DNA from: Klenkia taihuensis
GTDB taxonomy: Bacteria; Actinomycetota; Actinomycetes; Mycobacteriales; Geodermatophilaceae
Assembly: GCF_900112525.1 (NCBI RefSeq)
Contig: NZ_FOMD01000004.1
Location: 248,001 to 312,000 of the forward strand
Length of the DNA: 64,000 bases
Direction of reading: 5' to 3'
The translations under genes and the position numbers were made by a program. The notes under the pieces are model-generated. The model searched no databases. It had not been told where the DNA came from and saw only the letters and a program-made list of their open reading frames with translations. This document shows positions 8,323 to 17,288 of this stretch, piece by piece. Within the stretch, counting starts at the first letter, position 1. Each line of letters opens with the position of its first letter.

Positions 8323-8739
8323 GTGGTGCACGCCCTGACCCGCACCGCCCGCCGCCTGGCCGGCGAGCGCGGCGCCTCGGCCGTCGAGTTCGCCCTCGTC
8401 GCCCCGCTGCTGATCGCGCTCCTGTTCGGCATGGCCTCCACGGCCCGGGCCTTCCAGATCCAGGCCGGGGTCTCCGGCGCGGCCCGCGAGGCCGCCCGCA
8501 CCCTGGCCATCACCAACGACGTCGGCCAGGCCCGCTCGGTCGCCGTCGACGCCGCCGCCAACCAGTCGGTCCAGCTCGGCAGCGGGTCGGTCAGCATCAC
8601 GCCGACCACCTGCAGCGGCCAGCCGGCCGGCACGAACGTGCGGGTCACGATCGTGTACCGCTACCAGCCGTTCGGCCCGTTCAACGACGGGCTGGCCCTG
8701 GACATCACCAGCAAGGCGGTCATCCGGTGCGGCGCGTGA
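8323..8739 (+). CDS. tadE: TadE-family pseudopilin
   Basis: A 138-residue TadE-like protein. The N-terminus has a short positively charged leader followed by GASAVEFALVAPLLIALLFG, a prepilin-type cleavage site after Gly17 with Glu at +5, then one membrane helix; the rest is an extracytoplasmic domain with two Cys. It is a minor pilin or assembly factor of the Flp pilus. GAGAGGAG lies ahead of GTG 8323. Its stop codon lies inside the next gene. Confidence 0.85.
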   Translation: MVHALTRTARRLAGERGASAVEFALVAPLLIALLFGMASTARAFQIQAGVSGAAREAARTLAITNDVGQARSVAVDAAANQSVQLGSGSVSITPTTCSGQPAGTNVRVTIVYRYQPFGPFNDGLALDITSKAVIRCGA

Positions 8740-9698
8740 GCCGGCCCCGGTGGGCCCGGCTGCGCGGCCGGGACGGCGAGCGGGGCGGCATCGCCGTCGC
8801 GACGGCCCTGCTGCTCCCGGTCTTCATCGGCCTCGCTGCCCTCGCCGTCGACACCGCCGGTGTCTGGGCCGCCCGCCAGCAGGTCGTCAACGGCGCCGAC
8901 GCCGCCGCCCTCGCCGTCGCCACCGACTGCGCCGCCGGCAACTGCGGTGACATCAAGCCCACCGCCGAGTCCTACTTCTTCGCCAACAACGAGGCGGCCA
9001 AGCTGGCCGACCTCAAGGCCGGCTCCGGCTGGATCTACGTCGACGGGCGGCAGATCCGGGCGACCGGCACCTGGCTCATCCGCCACTTCTTCGCCGGCGC
9101 GTGGGGGTCACCCACCGGCTCGCTGTCGGTCGAGTCGACCGCCGCGTGGGCACCGGTCGCCTCGTCGACATCCGGTGTCGGCCTCGCCGTGTCCTGGTGC
9201 ACCTTCCGTGCGGCGGGTCCGGTGAACAGCGGCAGCACCGTGCGCATCGACCTCTCCGCCCAGCCGTCCGGTACCTGCACCGGCCCGACCGGGGGCTCCA
9301 CCACCGCCGGCTCGATGTGGACGACGACCTCCGCCGGATCGGTGTGCGGCACGACCGCCGCCGTCGAGTCGTCGGTCACCCAGTACCAGCCGACCAGCTC
9401 CCGCCCGTCGGGGTGCACCTCCACCTACCTGTCCGGACTCGTGGGCCGCACGGTCGACGTCCCGGTGTGGAGCTCGGTGTCCGGCCGGTCCGCGCAGGTC
9501 TACGGATGGGCCTCCCTCCGGGTGACCGCGGTGGACGCGACCTCCCTGAGCGGCCGCTTCGTGTACCGGCCCCGGCAGGTCGGCGATGCCACCCCGCCGC
9601 CCACCACCGCCCCCGACCTCGGGGCCCGCGCCGTCTTCCTGACCGACCCGTCCACCTGGACCGGGGCCCGGTGCCAGGACGGCGCCACCACCTGCTGA
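8727..9698 (+). CDS. TadG-like Flp pilus assembly protein
   Basis: A 323-residue protein anchored by an N-terminal helix (GGIAVATALLLPVFIGLAAL) followed by AVDTAGVWAARQQVVNGADA, the conserved start of putative Flp pilus-assembly TadE/G-like proteins. The remainder is a Ser/Thr-rich extracytoplasmic region with several Cys pairs (CTFRAAG, CTGPTGG, CGTTAAV) that may be disulfide bonded. The von Willebrand domain of full TadG proteins is not evident. GTG 8727 overlaps the tadE stop by 13 bases; GTG 8736 is an alternative. Confidence 0.78.
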   Translation: MRRVSRPRWARLRGRDGERGGIAVATALLLPVFIGLAALAVDTAGVWAARQQVVNGADAAALAVATDCAAGNCGDIKPTAESYFFANNEAAKLADLKAGSGWIYVDGRQIRATGTWLIRHFFAGAWGSPTGSLSVESTAAWAPVASSTSGVGLAVSWCTFRAAGPVNSGSTVRIDLSAQPSGTCTGPTGGSTTAGSMWTTTSAGSVCGTTAAVESSVTQYQPTSSRPSGCTSTYLSGLVGRTVDVPVWSSVSGRSAQVYGWASLRVTAVDATSLSGRFVYRPRQVGDATPPPTTAPDLGARAVFLTDPSTWTGARCQDGATTC

Positions 9699-9732
9699 CC
9701 AGCCCGACCCCACCCACCACCGAAGGAACCCC

Positions 9733-10443
9733 ATGTCCCGCCGAATCGTCGCCGCCGTCGCGGCAGTCCTGCTGGCCGCCGCCGGTGCCTGGGTGGTCCT
9801 GACCTACGTCGGGTCCGCCGAGAGCCGGGCACAGGCGGGCGAGGAGCTCTCGCCGGTGCTGGTCGTCACGGCCCAGGTGCCCACCGGCACCCCGGTCGAG
9901 GACCTGGCCGACTCGGTGCGGGTCGAGCAGGTGCCCCAGCGGCTCGTCGCCCCGGGTGCCGTGTCCGACCTGTCCGCCCTCGACGGCCTGGCCACCACCG
10001 CGGCGCTGCTGCCCGGCGAGATGCTGCAGACGGGGCGGTTCGCCGACCCGGCGGCCGTGCGCGCCGACGGGTCCCTGCCCACCCCCGACGGGCTCGTCGA
10101 GGTCAGTGGCAGCTTCGACACCCAGCGGGCCGGCGGCGGCACCCTCGTCCCCGGTGACAAGGTCGGGATCACCCTCACCTCCCAGGACGCCGGGTCCACC
10201 GGGCTGACCTCCTACAGCACTTTCCGGGTGCTGCACGACGTCCTGGTCACCCGGGTCACCGCCCCGGCCGACCCCGCCACGGGCACCTGGACCGTCACCG
10301 TGGCGGTCAGCCAGGAGGACGCCTCCACCGTCGTCCTCGGCCTGTCCGCCCAGGCGGTCTGGCTCTCCCTCGAGTCCGACGAGGGCACCGGTTCCACCAC
10401 CTCCAGCACCACCTCCGTCGCGATCACGGGAGACGACCAGTGA
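9733..10443 (+). CDS. cpaB: Flp pilus assembly protein CpaB (RcpC)
   Basis: A 236-residue protein with an N-terminal signal anchor (RRIVAAVAAVLLAAAGAWVV) and an SAF-like domain: VLVVTAQVPTGTPVEDLA and LPGEMLQTGRF match CpaB/RcpC. In didermal bacteria CpaB works with a secretin; this organism has no outer membrane and no secretin gene is present, so a cell-wall role is likely. AAGGAAC precedes ATG 9733. Its stop overlaps the GTG of cpaE. Confidence 0.85.
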   Translation: MSRRIVAAVAAVLLAAAGAWVVLTYVGSAESRAQAGEELSPVLVVTAQVPTGTPVEDLADSVRVEQVPQRLVAPGAVSDLSALDGLATTAALLPGEMLQTGRFADPAAVRADGSLPTPDGLVEVSGSFDTQRAGGGTLVPGDKVGITLTSQDAGSTGLTSYSTFRVLHDVLVTRVTAPADPATGTWTVTVAVSQEDASTVVLGLSAQAVWLSLESDEGTGSTTSSTTSVAITGDDQ

Positions 10444-11624
10444 GCACCGTCCTGACCATCGGCGTCGGCGCCGAGCTCGTCCAGCGCTTCGCCACCGCGT
10501 GCGACGGCGACGTCGTCGCCCTCGGCGTCGAGGCCCTGGACGCCGACGGCGGGCTGTTCGCCCGCGTCGTCGAGGCCGGTTCGCCCGGTGTCACCGTCCT
10601 CGGGCCCGACGTCCCGGAGGAGCGCGCACTGGCCCTGGCCACCCGCGCCGACGTCCTCGCCACCCCGACCTGCATCGTGATGGCGACGAACTCCACCGAC
10701 CCGGACCTCTGGATGCGGGCCATGCACGCCGGCGTCCGCGACCTGCTGACCGCCGATGCCCACCAGGACCACGTCGACGGCGTGGTCTCCCGCGGCGCCG
10801 AGTGGGCCTCCGCCCGCCGGGACGCACTGCGCGAGACCTCCGGCGACCGCGGCCACCGCGTCATCGTCGTCGGCTCGGCCAAGGGCGGGGTCGGCAAGAC
10901 CACCGTCTCCACCAACCTCGCCGTCGGCCTGGCCCGCTCCGGGGTCGGCTCGACGGTCCTGGTGGACCTCGACGTCCAGTTCGGCGACGTGGCCAGCGCT
11001 CTCGGCCTCGCGCCCGAGTACACGCTGCCCGACACCGTGCACGGGGCGGCCTCCACCGACCCGCTGGTGCTCAAGAGCTTCCTGACCCGGCACGAGAGCG
11101 GCCTCTACGTCGTGGCCGGCAGCGACTCGCCGGCCGCGGGGGACGCGGTCACCGCGGAGCAGGTCGCCCGGCTGGTCGACACCCTGTCCCAGGAGTTCCG
11201 GCACGTGGTCGTCGACACCGCCCCGGGTCTGTCCGACCACACCCTGGTGACCCTGGAGCGGGCCACCGACCTGGTGCTCATGAGCTCGATGGACGTCCCG
11301 GGCGTGCGCGGCATGCGCAAGGAGCTGGACGTGCTCACCGAGCTGCACCTGGTGCCGCGCAACCGGCACCTGCTGCTGAACGGCTCCGACGCCGCGGGTG
11401 GCCTGAACCTGGCCGACATCGAGGCCACCCTCGGCGCCCCGCTGGACATCGTGCTGTCGCGCAGCAACACCGTGCCGCTGTCGACCAACACCGGTGTGCC
11501 GTTGCTGGCGGGCCAGAGCAAGGACCAGGTCGCCCGCGGCCTCCAGACGCTGGTGTCCCGCTTCCTGCCCGAGTCCGAGCCCAAGCGCGGTGTCCTCGGC
11601 CGGCTCCGGGTCGGTGCCCGATGA
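10440..11624 (+). CDS. cpaE: CpaE-like P-loop ATPase of the Tad system
   Basis: A 394-residue protein. Residues 1-135 form a degenerate receiver-like domain; residues 140 onward are a MinD/ParA-type ATPase with the deviant Walker A motif KGGVGKTT at 148-155 and VVVDTAPGLSD as Walker B. CpaE/TadZ proteins localise the Tad machine, usually to a pole. The GTG start overlaps the cpaB stop (GTGA) and its stop overlaps the cpaF start (ATGA), so translation is coupled on both sides. Confidence 0.88.
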   Translation: MSTVLTIGVGAELVQRFATACDGDVVALGVEALDADGGLFARVVEAGSPGVTVLGPDVPEERALALATRADVLATPTCIVMATNSTDPDLWMRAMHAGVRDLLTADAHQDHVDGVVSRGAEWASARRDALRETSGDRGHRVIVVGSAKGGVGKTTVSTNLAVGLARSGVGSTVLVDLDVQFGDVASALGLAPEYTLPDTVHGAASTDPLVLKSFLTRHESGLYVVAGSDSPAAGDAVTAEQVARLVDTLSQEFRHVVVDTAPGLSDHTLVTLERATDLVLMSSMDVPGVRGMRKELDVLTELHLVPRNRHLLLNGSDAAGGLNLADIEATLGAPLDIVLSRSNTVPLSTNTGVPLLAGQSKDQVARGLQTLVSRFLPESEPKRGVLGRLRVGAR

Positions 11625-13117
11625 GGCTCGTCGACCGCATCGCCTCCGCGCGGGGCGAGGACGCGCTCGGGCCGGACCCGGTGCGGTTGGCCCGCCAGGC
11701 CCCGGCGGACGCCGAGGTCGCGACGCTGTCGGCCCGCGCGGCGCAGGTGCAGCCGGTCGAGGACCTGGCCGCCCGGTTCGTGCAGTCCGAGGCGCCCGGT
11801 CACACCGGGGACGGCCTCACCGCGCTCCGTGCACGGGCCACCCAGGCGCTGTTCGACCGGCTGGGCAGCAAGCTCTCCAGCGGGGACATCCCCGAGGAGC
11901 AGCTGCACCGCCTGGTGAACTCCGAGCTGCAGCGCGTGGTCGCCAACGACCCCACGCCGCTCTCGGACGCCGACCGCCGCCGGCTGATCACCGAGGTCAC
12001 CGACGAGGTGCTCGGCTACGGCCCGCTGCAGCCGCACCTGGACAACCCCGACGTCACCGAGATCATGGTCAACGGGCCGGACTCGGTCTACGTCGAGCGC
12101 AGCGGCCGGCTGGTCCGCACCGCGTCCACGTTCTCGTCGGAGGAGCACCTGCGCCGGGTCATCGAGCGCATCGTGTCCCGCGTCGGGCGCCGCATCGACG
12201 AGTCCTCGCCGATGGTCGACGCCCGGCTGGCCGACGGTTCGCGCGTCAACGCGGTCATCCCGCCGCTGGCGTTCGGCGGGTCGTCGCTGACGATCCGCAA
12301 GTTCGCCCGCACCCCGCTGGGGATCGGCGACCTCATCTCCTACGGCACGCTGAGCCCGGAGATGGCCGAGCTGCTGCGCGCCTGCGTGGAGGCCCGGTTG
12401 AACATCATCGTCTCCGGCGGCACCGGCACCGGGAAGACGACGCTGCTCAACGTGCTGTCCTCCTTCATCCCGGAGAACGAGCGGATCATCACCATCGAGG
12501 ACGCCGTGGAGCTGCAGCTGCAGCAGGAGCACGTCGTCCGGCTCGAGTCCCGGCCCCGCAACATCGAGGGCCGCGGCGAGATCTCGATCCGTGAGCTGGT
12601 CCGCAACTCGCTGCGCATGCGGCCCGACCGCATCGTCGTCGGCGAGGTCCGCGGCGGGGAGAGCCTGGACATGCTGCAGGCGATGAACACCGGTCACGAC
12701 GGCTCGCTGTCCACCGTGCACGCCAACACCCCGCGCGACGCCATCGCCCGCCTGGAGACCCTGGTGCTCATGGCCGGCATGGACCTGCCGCTGCGCGCCG
12801 TGCGCGAGCAGGTGACCTCGGCCGTCGACCTGGTCGTGCAGATCTCCCGGCTGCGCGACGGCACCCGCCGGATCACCCACGTCACCGAGGTCCAGGGCAT
12901 GGAGGGCGACACGGTGACGATGCAGGACGCGTTCCTCTTCGACCACTCCGCCGGGTCCGACCTCAACGGCCGCCTCCTGGGGAAGGCCGTCCCCACCGGC
13001 GTGCGGCCGCGGTTCGTCGAGCGCTTCGCCGACATGGGGGTCTCGGTCTCCGCCCGCGTGTTCGCCGCGCCGGCCGCCTCGCCGGGGCGTCGGCCGATGT
13101 CCGCCGGGCGGGTCTGA
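11621..13117 (+). CDS. cpaF: CpaF/TadA secretion ATPase
   Basis: A 498-residue type II/IV secretion ATPase that powers Flp pilus assembly. Walker A is GGTGTGKTT at residues 266-274; the Asp box, Walker B (MRPDRIVVGEVRGGE) and His box (GHDGSLSTVHANTP) follow in order, and the upstream YGPLQPHLDNPDVTEIMVNG is the CpaF signature. The first 110 residues are a less conserved N-terminal domain. ATG 11621 overlaps the cpaE stop; its own stop overlaps the tadB start (TGATG). Confidence 0.93.
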   Translation: MRLVDRIASARGEDALGPDPVRLARQAPADAEVATLSARAAQVQPVEDLAARFVQSEAPGHTGDGLTALRARATQALFDRLGSKLSSGDIPEEQLHRLVNSELQRVVANDPTPLSDADRRRLITEVTDEVLGYGPLQPHLDNPDVTEIMVNGPDSVYVERSGRLVRTASTFSSEEHLRRVIERIVSRVGRRIDESSPMVDARLADGSRVNAVIPPLAFGGSSLTIRKFARTPLGIGDLISYGTLSPEMAELLRACVEARLNIIVSGGTGTGKTTLLNVLSSFIPENERIITIEDAVELQLQQEHVVRLESRPRNIEGRGEISIRELVRNSLRMRPDRIVVGEVRGGESLDMLQAMNTGHDGSLSTVHANTPRDAIARLETLVLMAGMDLPLRAVREQVTSAVDLVVQISRLRDGTRRITHVTEVQGMEGDTVTMQDAFLFDHSAGSDLNGRLLGKAVPTGVRPRFVERFADMGVSVSARVFAAPAASPGRRPMSAGRV

Positions 13118-14052
13118 TGCCCGCCGTCGTCTGGGCCGGCGCCGTCGCCGTGGCTCTGGCCCTCGCGATCGCGGTGCTCGTCCTCGGCAACCCGAAGCAG
13201 TCCGTCTCCCGCAACCGGTTGGTCGTGGGTGGCGCCGTCGTCCCCGACCGCCGGGCCACCACGGCGGGGGAGACCGTCGCGCTCGCGCAGCGGGTGCTGC
13301 TCCGGGTCGACCCGGCCAACCGGCTCCCCGTCGCCCTGGAGCTGGCCGGGCTGCAGATCAAGGCACCCGACCTGCTGGTCGTCGGTGCCGTCGCCTCGCT
13401 GACCGGTGCCCTGCTGGGCGCCGTCCTCGGCGGGGTGGCGCTGGCCGTGCTCCTCCTCGTGGGTGCGCCCCTGGGCATCTTCGTGGTCCTGCGGGTGCGC
13501 ACCGACCGCCGTCGGCGGGCCTTCGCCGAGCAGCTCGACGACGCCCTCCAGCTGATGGCCAGCAGCCTGCGTGCCGGGCACAGCCTGCTGCGCGCCGTCG
13601 ACGCCGTGTCCCGCGACACCCAGGCCCCGATGTCGGTGGAGTTCGCGCGCGTGGTCAACGAGGCACGCGTCGGCCGCGACCTCGGCGAGGCCCTCGACGA
13701 GGTCGCCGACCGCACCGGCAGCGACGACTTCCGCTGGGTCGTGCAGGCCATCGAGGTGCACCGCGAGGTCGGCGGCAACCTCGCGGAGGTGCTCGACCGG
13801 GTCGGCGAGACCCTCCGCGACCGCGCGCAGCTCTTCCGCCAGGCCCGCGCCCTGTCGGCCGAGGGTCGGACGTCGGCCATCGTGCTGCTGGTCATGCCCT
13901 TCGCGGTCGGCGCGATCATCTCCGTCACCGCGCCCGCCTACCTCGCGCCGCTGTTCTCCACCGTCACCGGCTTCGTGATGCTCGGTGTCGCCGCCGGCCT
14001 GATGGTCGTGGGCGCCCTCTGGCTCCGCTCGATCGTGAAGGTCAGGTTCTGA
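13117..14052 (+). CDS. tadB: TadB-like inner-membrane platform protein
   Basis: A 311-residue membrane protein with a type II secretion F domain. The hydrophobic N-terminus is followed by RRRAFAEQLDDALQLMASSL and LGEALDEVADRTGSDDFRWV, and a C-terminal helix pair. TadB with TadC forms the platform on which CpaF acts. Start and stop each overlap the adjacent genes by one base pattern (TGATG), so the four genes cpaE-cpaF-tadB-tadC form one coupled unit. Confidence 0.88.
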   Translation: MPAVVWAGAVAVALALAIAVLVLGNPKQSVSRNRLVVGGAVVPDRRATTAGETVALAQRVLLRVDPANRLPVALELAGLQIKAPDLLVVGAVASLTGALLGAVLGGVALAVLLLVGAPLGIFVVLRVRTDRRRRAFAEQLDDALQLMASSLRAGHSLLRAVDAVSRDTQAPMSVEFARVVNEARVGRDLGEALDEVADRTGSDDFRWVVQAIEVHREVGGNLAEVLDRVGETLRDRAQLFRQARALSAEGRTSAIVLLVMPFAVGAIISVTAPAYLAPLFSTVTGFVMLGVAAGLMVVGALWLRSIVKVRF

Positions 14053-14939
14053 TGTCCCCGCTGCTCGCGGCCGCCTCGGTCGCCGTCGTCCTGCCGCTGG
14101 CCCTCGGCGCCTACGCCGTGCTGGGCACCCAGGGCCGACAGCTGGCCATCGCGCACCGCAACCTGACCCGGGGGCTGAGCACCAGCGCACCCATCGCCGG
14201 GTCGCTGGAGTCCCGCGGCAACGGGCGCACCGCGTTCCTGCGCACCGTCACCCCCGAGCGGGAGGCCCGGCGGGTCCGCACCCTGCTCCAGCGTGCCGGT
14301 TCACCAGCCGGCTGGACGATGACCCGGGTGCTGTCGGCCAAGCCGCTGCTGGCCATCGGCACGGGTCTGGTGACGCTGCTCGCGGCCGCCGGTGAGGCCG
14401 GTGCCCTGTGGGTGGTGGTGCTGGCCGCCGCGGCCCTGGGTTCCTACTGGCTGCCCGACGCGGTCCTGCGCAGCCGTGGTGACCAACGCCAGACCGAGCT
14501 GGCCCGTGAGCTGCCCGACGTGCTGGACCAGATGACCATCTCCGTGGAGGCCGGTCTCGGCTTCGAGGCCTCGATGAACTGGGTGGCCAACCACGGCAAG
14601 GGGATCCTGGCCGAGGAGTTCCGCCGCACCATGGCCGACATCAACGTCGGGCGGTCGCGCCGGGACGCCTACGCCGGCCTGGTCGCCCGCGCCGGGGTGG
14701 AGGACCTGCGCCGCTTCGTCGCGGCGATCAACCAGGCCGACAGCTACGGCATCGCCGTGTCCGACGTGCTCAAGGTGCAGGCCGGCGAGATGCGCATCAA
14801 GCGTCGGCAGCGGGCCGAGGAGAAGGCCATGAAGGTGCCGGTGAAGGTCTCCTTCCCGCTGATGCTCTGCATCCTCCCCGCCCTGCTGATCGTGGTGCTC
14901 GGCCCGGCCATCCTGTCGATCGGCGACGTGCTGGGCTGA
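14052..14939 (+). CDS. tadC: TadC-like inner-membrane platform protein
   Basis: A 295-residue membrane protein with a second type II secretion F domain: ELPDVLDQMTISVEAGLGFE and RRFVAAINQADSYGIAVSDVL are characteristic, and RQRAEEKAMKVPVKVSFPLM with the last helix matches TadC. Last gene of the pilus operon; ATG 14052 overlaps the tadB stop. No strong terminator hairpin follows; instead a new promoter-like TAGGGT appears 12 bases after the stop. Confidence 0.88.
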   Translation: MSPLLAAASVAVVLPLALGAYAVLGTQGRQLAIAHRNLTRGLSTSAPIAGSLESRGNGRTAFLRTVTPEREARRVRTLLQRAGSPAGWTMTRVLSAKPLLAIGTGLVTLLAAAGEAGALWVVVLAAAALGSYWLPDAVLRSRGDQRQTELARELPDVLDQMTISVEAGLGFEASMNWVANHGKGILAEEFRRTMADINVGRSRRDAYAGLVARAGVEDLRRFVAAINQADSYGIAVSDVLKVQAGEMRIKRRQRAEEKAMKVPVKVSFPLMLCILPALLIVVLGPAILSIGDVLG

Positions 14940-14963
14940 CCTGCCGGACCTAGGGTCGGCCGC

Positions 14964-15179
14964 ATGACCTCCACGCAGCCGCCCAGCCCCGAGGCGCGGG
15001 CCAACGTCACCGAGCACAACGTGGACACGAGGGCGGAGCTGCTGCCCGAGGAGGAGTCCGCCGGCGGCAGCGACGACGCCCGCGGCCAGGCGGCGGCGAT
15101 CCTCGCCGAGTCCGAGGAGCGCACCCTGCACCCGGACGCGGACGAGGGCGGCCACCGCACGTCGGCCGAGACCGCCTGA
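14964..15179 (+). CDS. small acidic hypothetical protein
   Basis: A 71-residue hydrophilic, strongly acidic protein (ARAELLPEEESAGGSDDARGQ-like composition), probably disordered. ATG 14964 follows TAGGGT (14951-14956) by 7 bases, a textbook leaderless arrangement, which supports expression although no family is recognised. It is followed at 15184 by a thioesterase gene. Confidence 0.65.
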   Translation: MTSTQPPSPEARANVTEHNVDTRAELLPEEESAGGSDDARGQAAAILAESEERTLHPDADEGGHRTSAETA

Positions 15180-15183
15180 GGCG

Positions 15184-15573
15184 GTGCGCCACCGGCACGC
15201 CGTCCAGCTGCGCTGGTCCGACGCCGACCTGTACGGCCACGTCAACCACGCCCGCGCGCTCAGCCTGCTCGAGGACGCCCGTCTCGTGATGGGCTCCGAC
15301 GGCACGCACGCCCCGCCGATCATCCTGGCCCGCCTCGAGGTCGACTACCGCCGGCAGCTCCGCTACCGGGCGGGCGAGTCCGTCGACGTCGACAGCTGGG
15401 TGACCCGGCTGGGCGGCAGCTCGGTCACCGTCCGGCAGGACCTGCACCAGGACGGCGAGGTGGCGATCAGCGTCGTCGCCGTCCTCGTGCACGTCGAGGA
15501 CGATGCCTCGCGGCCGATGACCGACGCCGAGCGGGCGCACTGGGCGACGTTCTCCGACGACGCAGCCGGGTAG
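15184..15573 (+). CDS. acyl-CoA thioesterase, 4HBT hotdog fold
   Basis: A 129-residue hotdog-fold thioesterase. VQLRWSDADLYGHVNHARAL contains the catalytic Asp and the GHVNHA motif of the 4-hydroxybenzoyl-CoA thioesterase family, which hydrolyses acyl-CoA esters. The GTG start at 15184 is 4 bases after the upstream stop, suggesting coupling with the small acidic protein. Acyl substrate unknown. Confidence 0.85.
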   Translation: MRHRHAVQLRWSDADLYGHVNHARALSLLEDARLVMGSDGTHAPPIILARLEVDYRRQLRYRAGESVDVDSWVTRLGGSSVTVRQDLHQDGEVAISVVAVLVHVEDDASRPMTDAERAHWATFSDDAAG

Positions 15574-15583
15574 GAGCGCCCGC

Positions 15584-16012
15584 ATGCCGAAGACGACGAA
15601 GAGCGGGAAGGTCATCGAGGACGAGCTGCCCAGCACCCTGCAGCGCTCCGACGACAAGGCCAAGGACACCTACGCGCAGGCCCACGACAGCGCGCTGGAC
15701 ACCTACGACGGCGACGAGCAGGCCGCGAACCGGGTGGCGTGGGGCGCGGTCAAGCACACCCACGAGAAGGTCGGGGACCACTGGGAGCCCAAGGACCACA
15801 AGGGGCCCTCCGACGAGCAGTCCGCCCACGGCAACCGGGACACCGACCTGGGCACCTCGGGCGGTGTGGACGAGAACGCCATCAAGGAGCACCTGTACGA
15901 GCGGGCGCAGGAGCTCGACGTGGAGGGCCGGTCGACGATGACCAAGGACGAGCTGGTCGACGCCCTGGAGAAGGCCAACGACCGCGAGACCCGGGAGGCT
16001 AGAGGAGAATGA
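15584..16012 (+). CDS. ChaB-domain protein with Rho-N-like tail
   Basis: A 142-residue protein. Residues 12-60 (DELPSTLQRSDDKAKDTY...AWGAVKHTHEK) form a ChaB domain, named after a putative E. coli cation-transport regulator. A charged linker leads to HLYERAQELDVEGRSTMTKD and ELVDALEKAN (about 105-137), resembling the Rho N-terminal/SAP-like nucleic-acid-binding helix-turn pattern often fused to actinobacterial ChaB proteins. Role uncertain. Its last 14 bases overlap the convergent M24 peptidase gene. Confidence 0.8.
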   Translation: MPKTTKSGKVIEDELPSTLQRSDDKAKDTYAQAHDSALDTYDGDEQAANRVAWGAVKHTHEKVGDHWEPKDHKGPSDEQSAHGNRDTDLGTSGGVDENAIKEHLYERAQELDVEGRSTMTKDELVDALEKANDRETREARGE

Positions 16013-17261
16013 GCCGGGTCTGCCGGTCGTCGAGGTAGTCGACCCCGGCGGCGGTCAGCGCGATGCCCTGCTCCAGGGCCATCCGCACGACCTGGCCGCC
16101 CCACTCGGCCACCGGCACCCGCACGCACAGCTCCAGTGCCCAGGTGGTGTCGGTGTGGACGACGGCCTGCCCGGTGCCGGGCACCCCGCCCTGCGCGTCC
16201 CACATGCCGATCGCCGGGCCCGCGCCGTGGCCGTGGTGGCCCACCGGGTGGGAGTAGACGTCGCCGTCGATGCCCTCGGCCGCGGCGCCGGCCCGCGCCG
16301 CGGCGAGCACCTCGTCGCCCGTCCGCCCGGGCACCATCGCGCCGGTGACCAGGTCCTGCATCCGGTTGCCCACCGCGTGCGCGGCGACCAGCCCGGCAGG
16401 GGGCGCGGTCTCTCCCGGGCGCAGCACGTAGGCGTTGCGCTGGGTGTCGGTGGTCAGCCCCAGCGTGCGCAGGCCGACGTCGCAGTGCACCAGGTCGCCG
16501 GGCTCGACGACCAGGTCCTCGTGCACGCCCGGCAGCCCGGCGCGCTGCACGTCGACGGTCGGCTGGAACCACGGGTCGACGCCCAGGTCGTGGAAGCGCT
16601 GCCGGATCCACCACGCGACGTCCAGCGCCGTCGTCGTCCCCGGGGTGACCACGGCCCGGGAGAACGCCTCGTCGATCGTGGTGTGCACCAGCGCGTTCAT
16701 CGCGTGCTGCGCGGCGACCTCCTCGGGCAGCCGGGTCTCCAGCCAGCGCACCGCCAGCTCCTCCGCGGGCACCACCCGCTCCGCCCAGGGCCCGAGCGCG
16801 GCCAGCAGCTGCTCGTGGTCGGTGTGGGACAGGCCGTCGGCGTGCGCGAACGTCGCCGACACGTCGATGCCGATGCGCTGCGGGGCGGCGTCGTCGACCG
16901 CGCGCCGCACGGCGGCCCACTGCGCGTCCCCCTGGGTGGCGGCGGGGTCGTCGTCCTCGGGCCGCCAGGCCGACCGGAACACCCCGACCGGGTAGCGCGC
17001 CACGGCCAGGGCGTCGACGCCGCCGGCGGTGCGGTGCAGCAGCAGCACGGTGCGTCGCCGGGCCGACAACCAGGTGGCCGGCAGCATCGTGGAGAGCACC
17101 GGGTCCTCGTGGTACTCCCGCCCGACCAGCACCCAGAGGTCGATCCCGGCGTCGTCCATCCAGCCCGGCAGCAGCGCGGTGAGCCGGTGTGCCAGCCAGC
17201 GGTCGCGGACCTCGGCCTGCTCGCGGAGGGGGAGGGGCACCTGCTGGAGGGTCGCCGTCAT
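15999..17261 (-). CDS. M24-family (aminopeptidase P-like) metallopeptidase
   Basis: A 420-residue protein with a creatinase-type N-terminal domain and a C-terminal pita-bread domain. Metal ligands appear as Asp-x10-Asp in CDVGLRTLGLTTD, a His in YSHPVGHHGHGAG, and Glu residues near the end (ALELCVRVPV and MALEQGIAL). The distal ligand region deviates from the usual EPG and EDxxLVT motifs, so activity on Xaa-Pro peptides is plausible rather than certain. ATG 17261 lies 6 bases after TCTGAT, possibly leaderless. The 3' end overlaps the ChaB gene. Confidence 0.8.
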   Translation of the reverse strand: MTATLQQVPLPLREQAEVRDRWLAHRLTALLPGWMDDAGIDLWVLVGREYHEDPVLSTMLPATWLSARRRTVLLLHRTAGGVDALAVARYPVGVFRSAWRPEDDDPAATQGDAQWAAVRRAVDDAAPQRIGIDVSATFAHADGLSHTDHEQLLAALGPWAERVVPAEELAVRWLETRLPEEVAAQHAMNALVHTTIDEAFSRAVVTPGTTTALDVAWWIRQRFHDLGVDPWFQPTVDVQRAGLPGVHEDLVVEPGDLVHCDVGLRTLGLTTDTQRNAYVLRPGETAPPAGLVAAHAVGNRMQDLVTGAMVPGRTGDEVLAAARAGAAAEGIDGDVYSHPVGHHGHGAGPAIGMWDAQGGVPGTGQAVVHTDTTWALELCVRVPVAEWGGQVVRMALEQGIALTAAGVDYLDDRQTRLILL

Positions 17262-17288
17262 GGCCCGATCAGACCAGACGCGCAGCCC

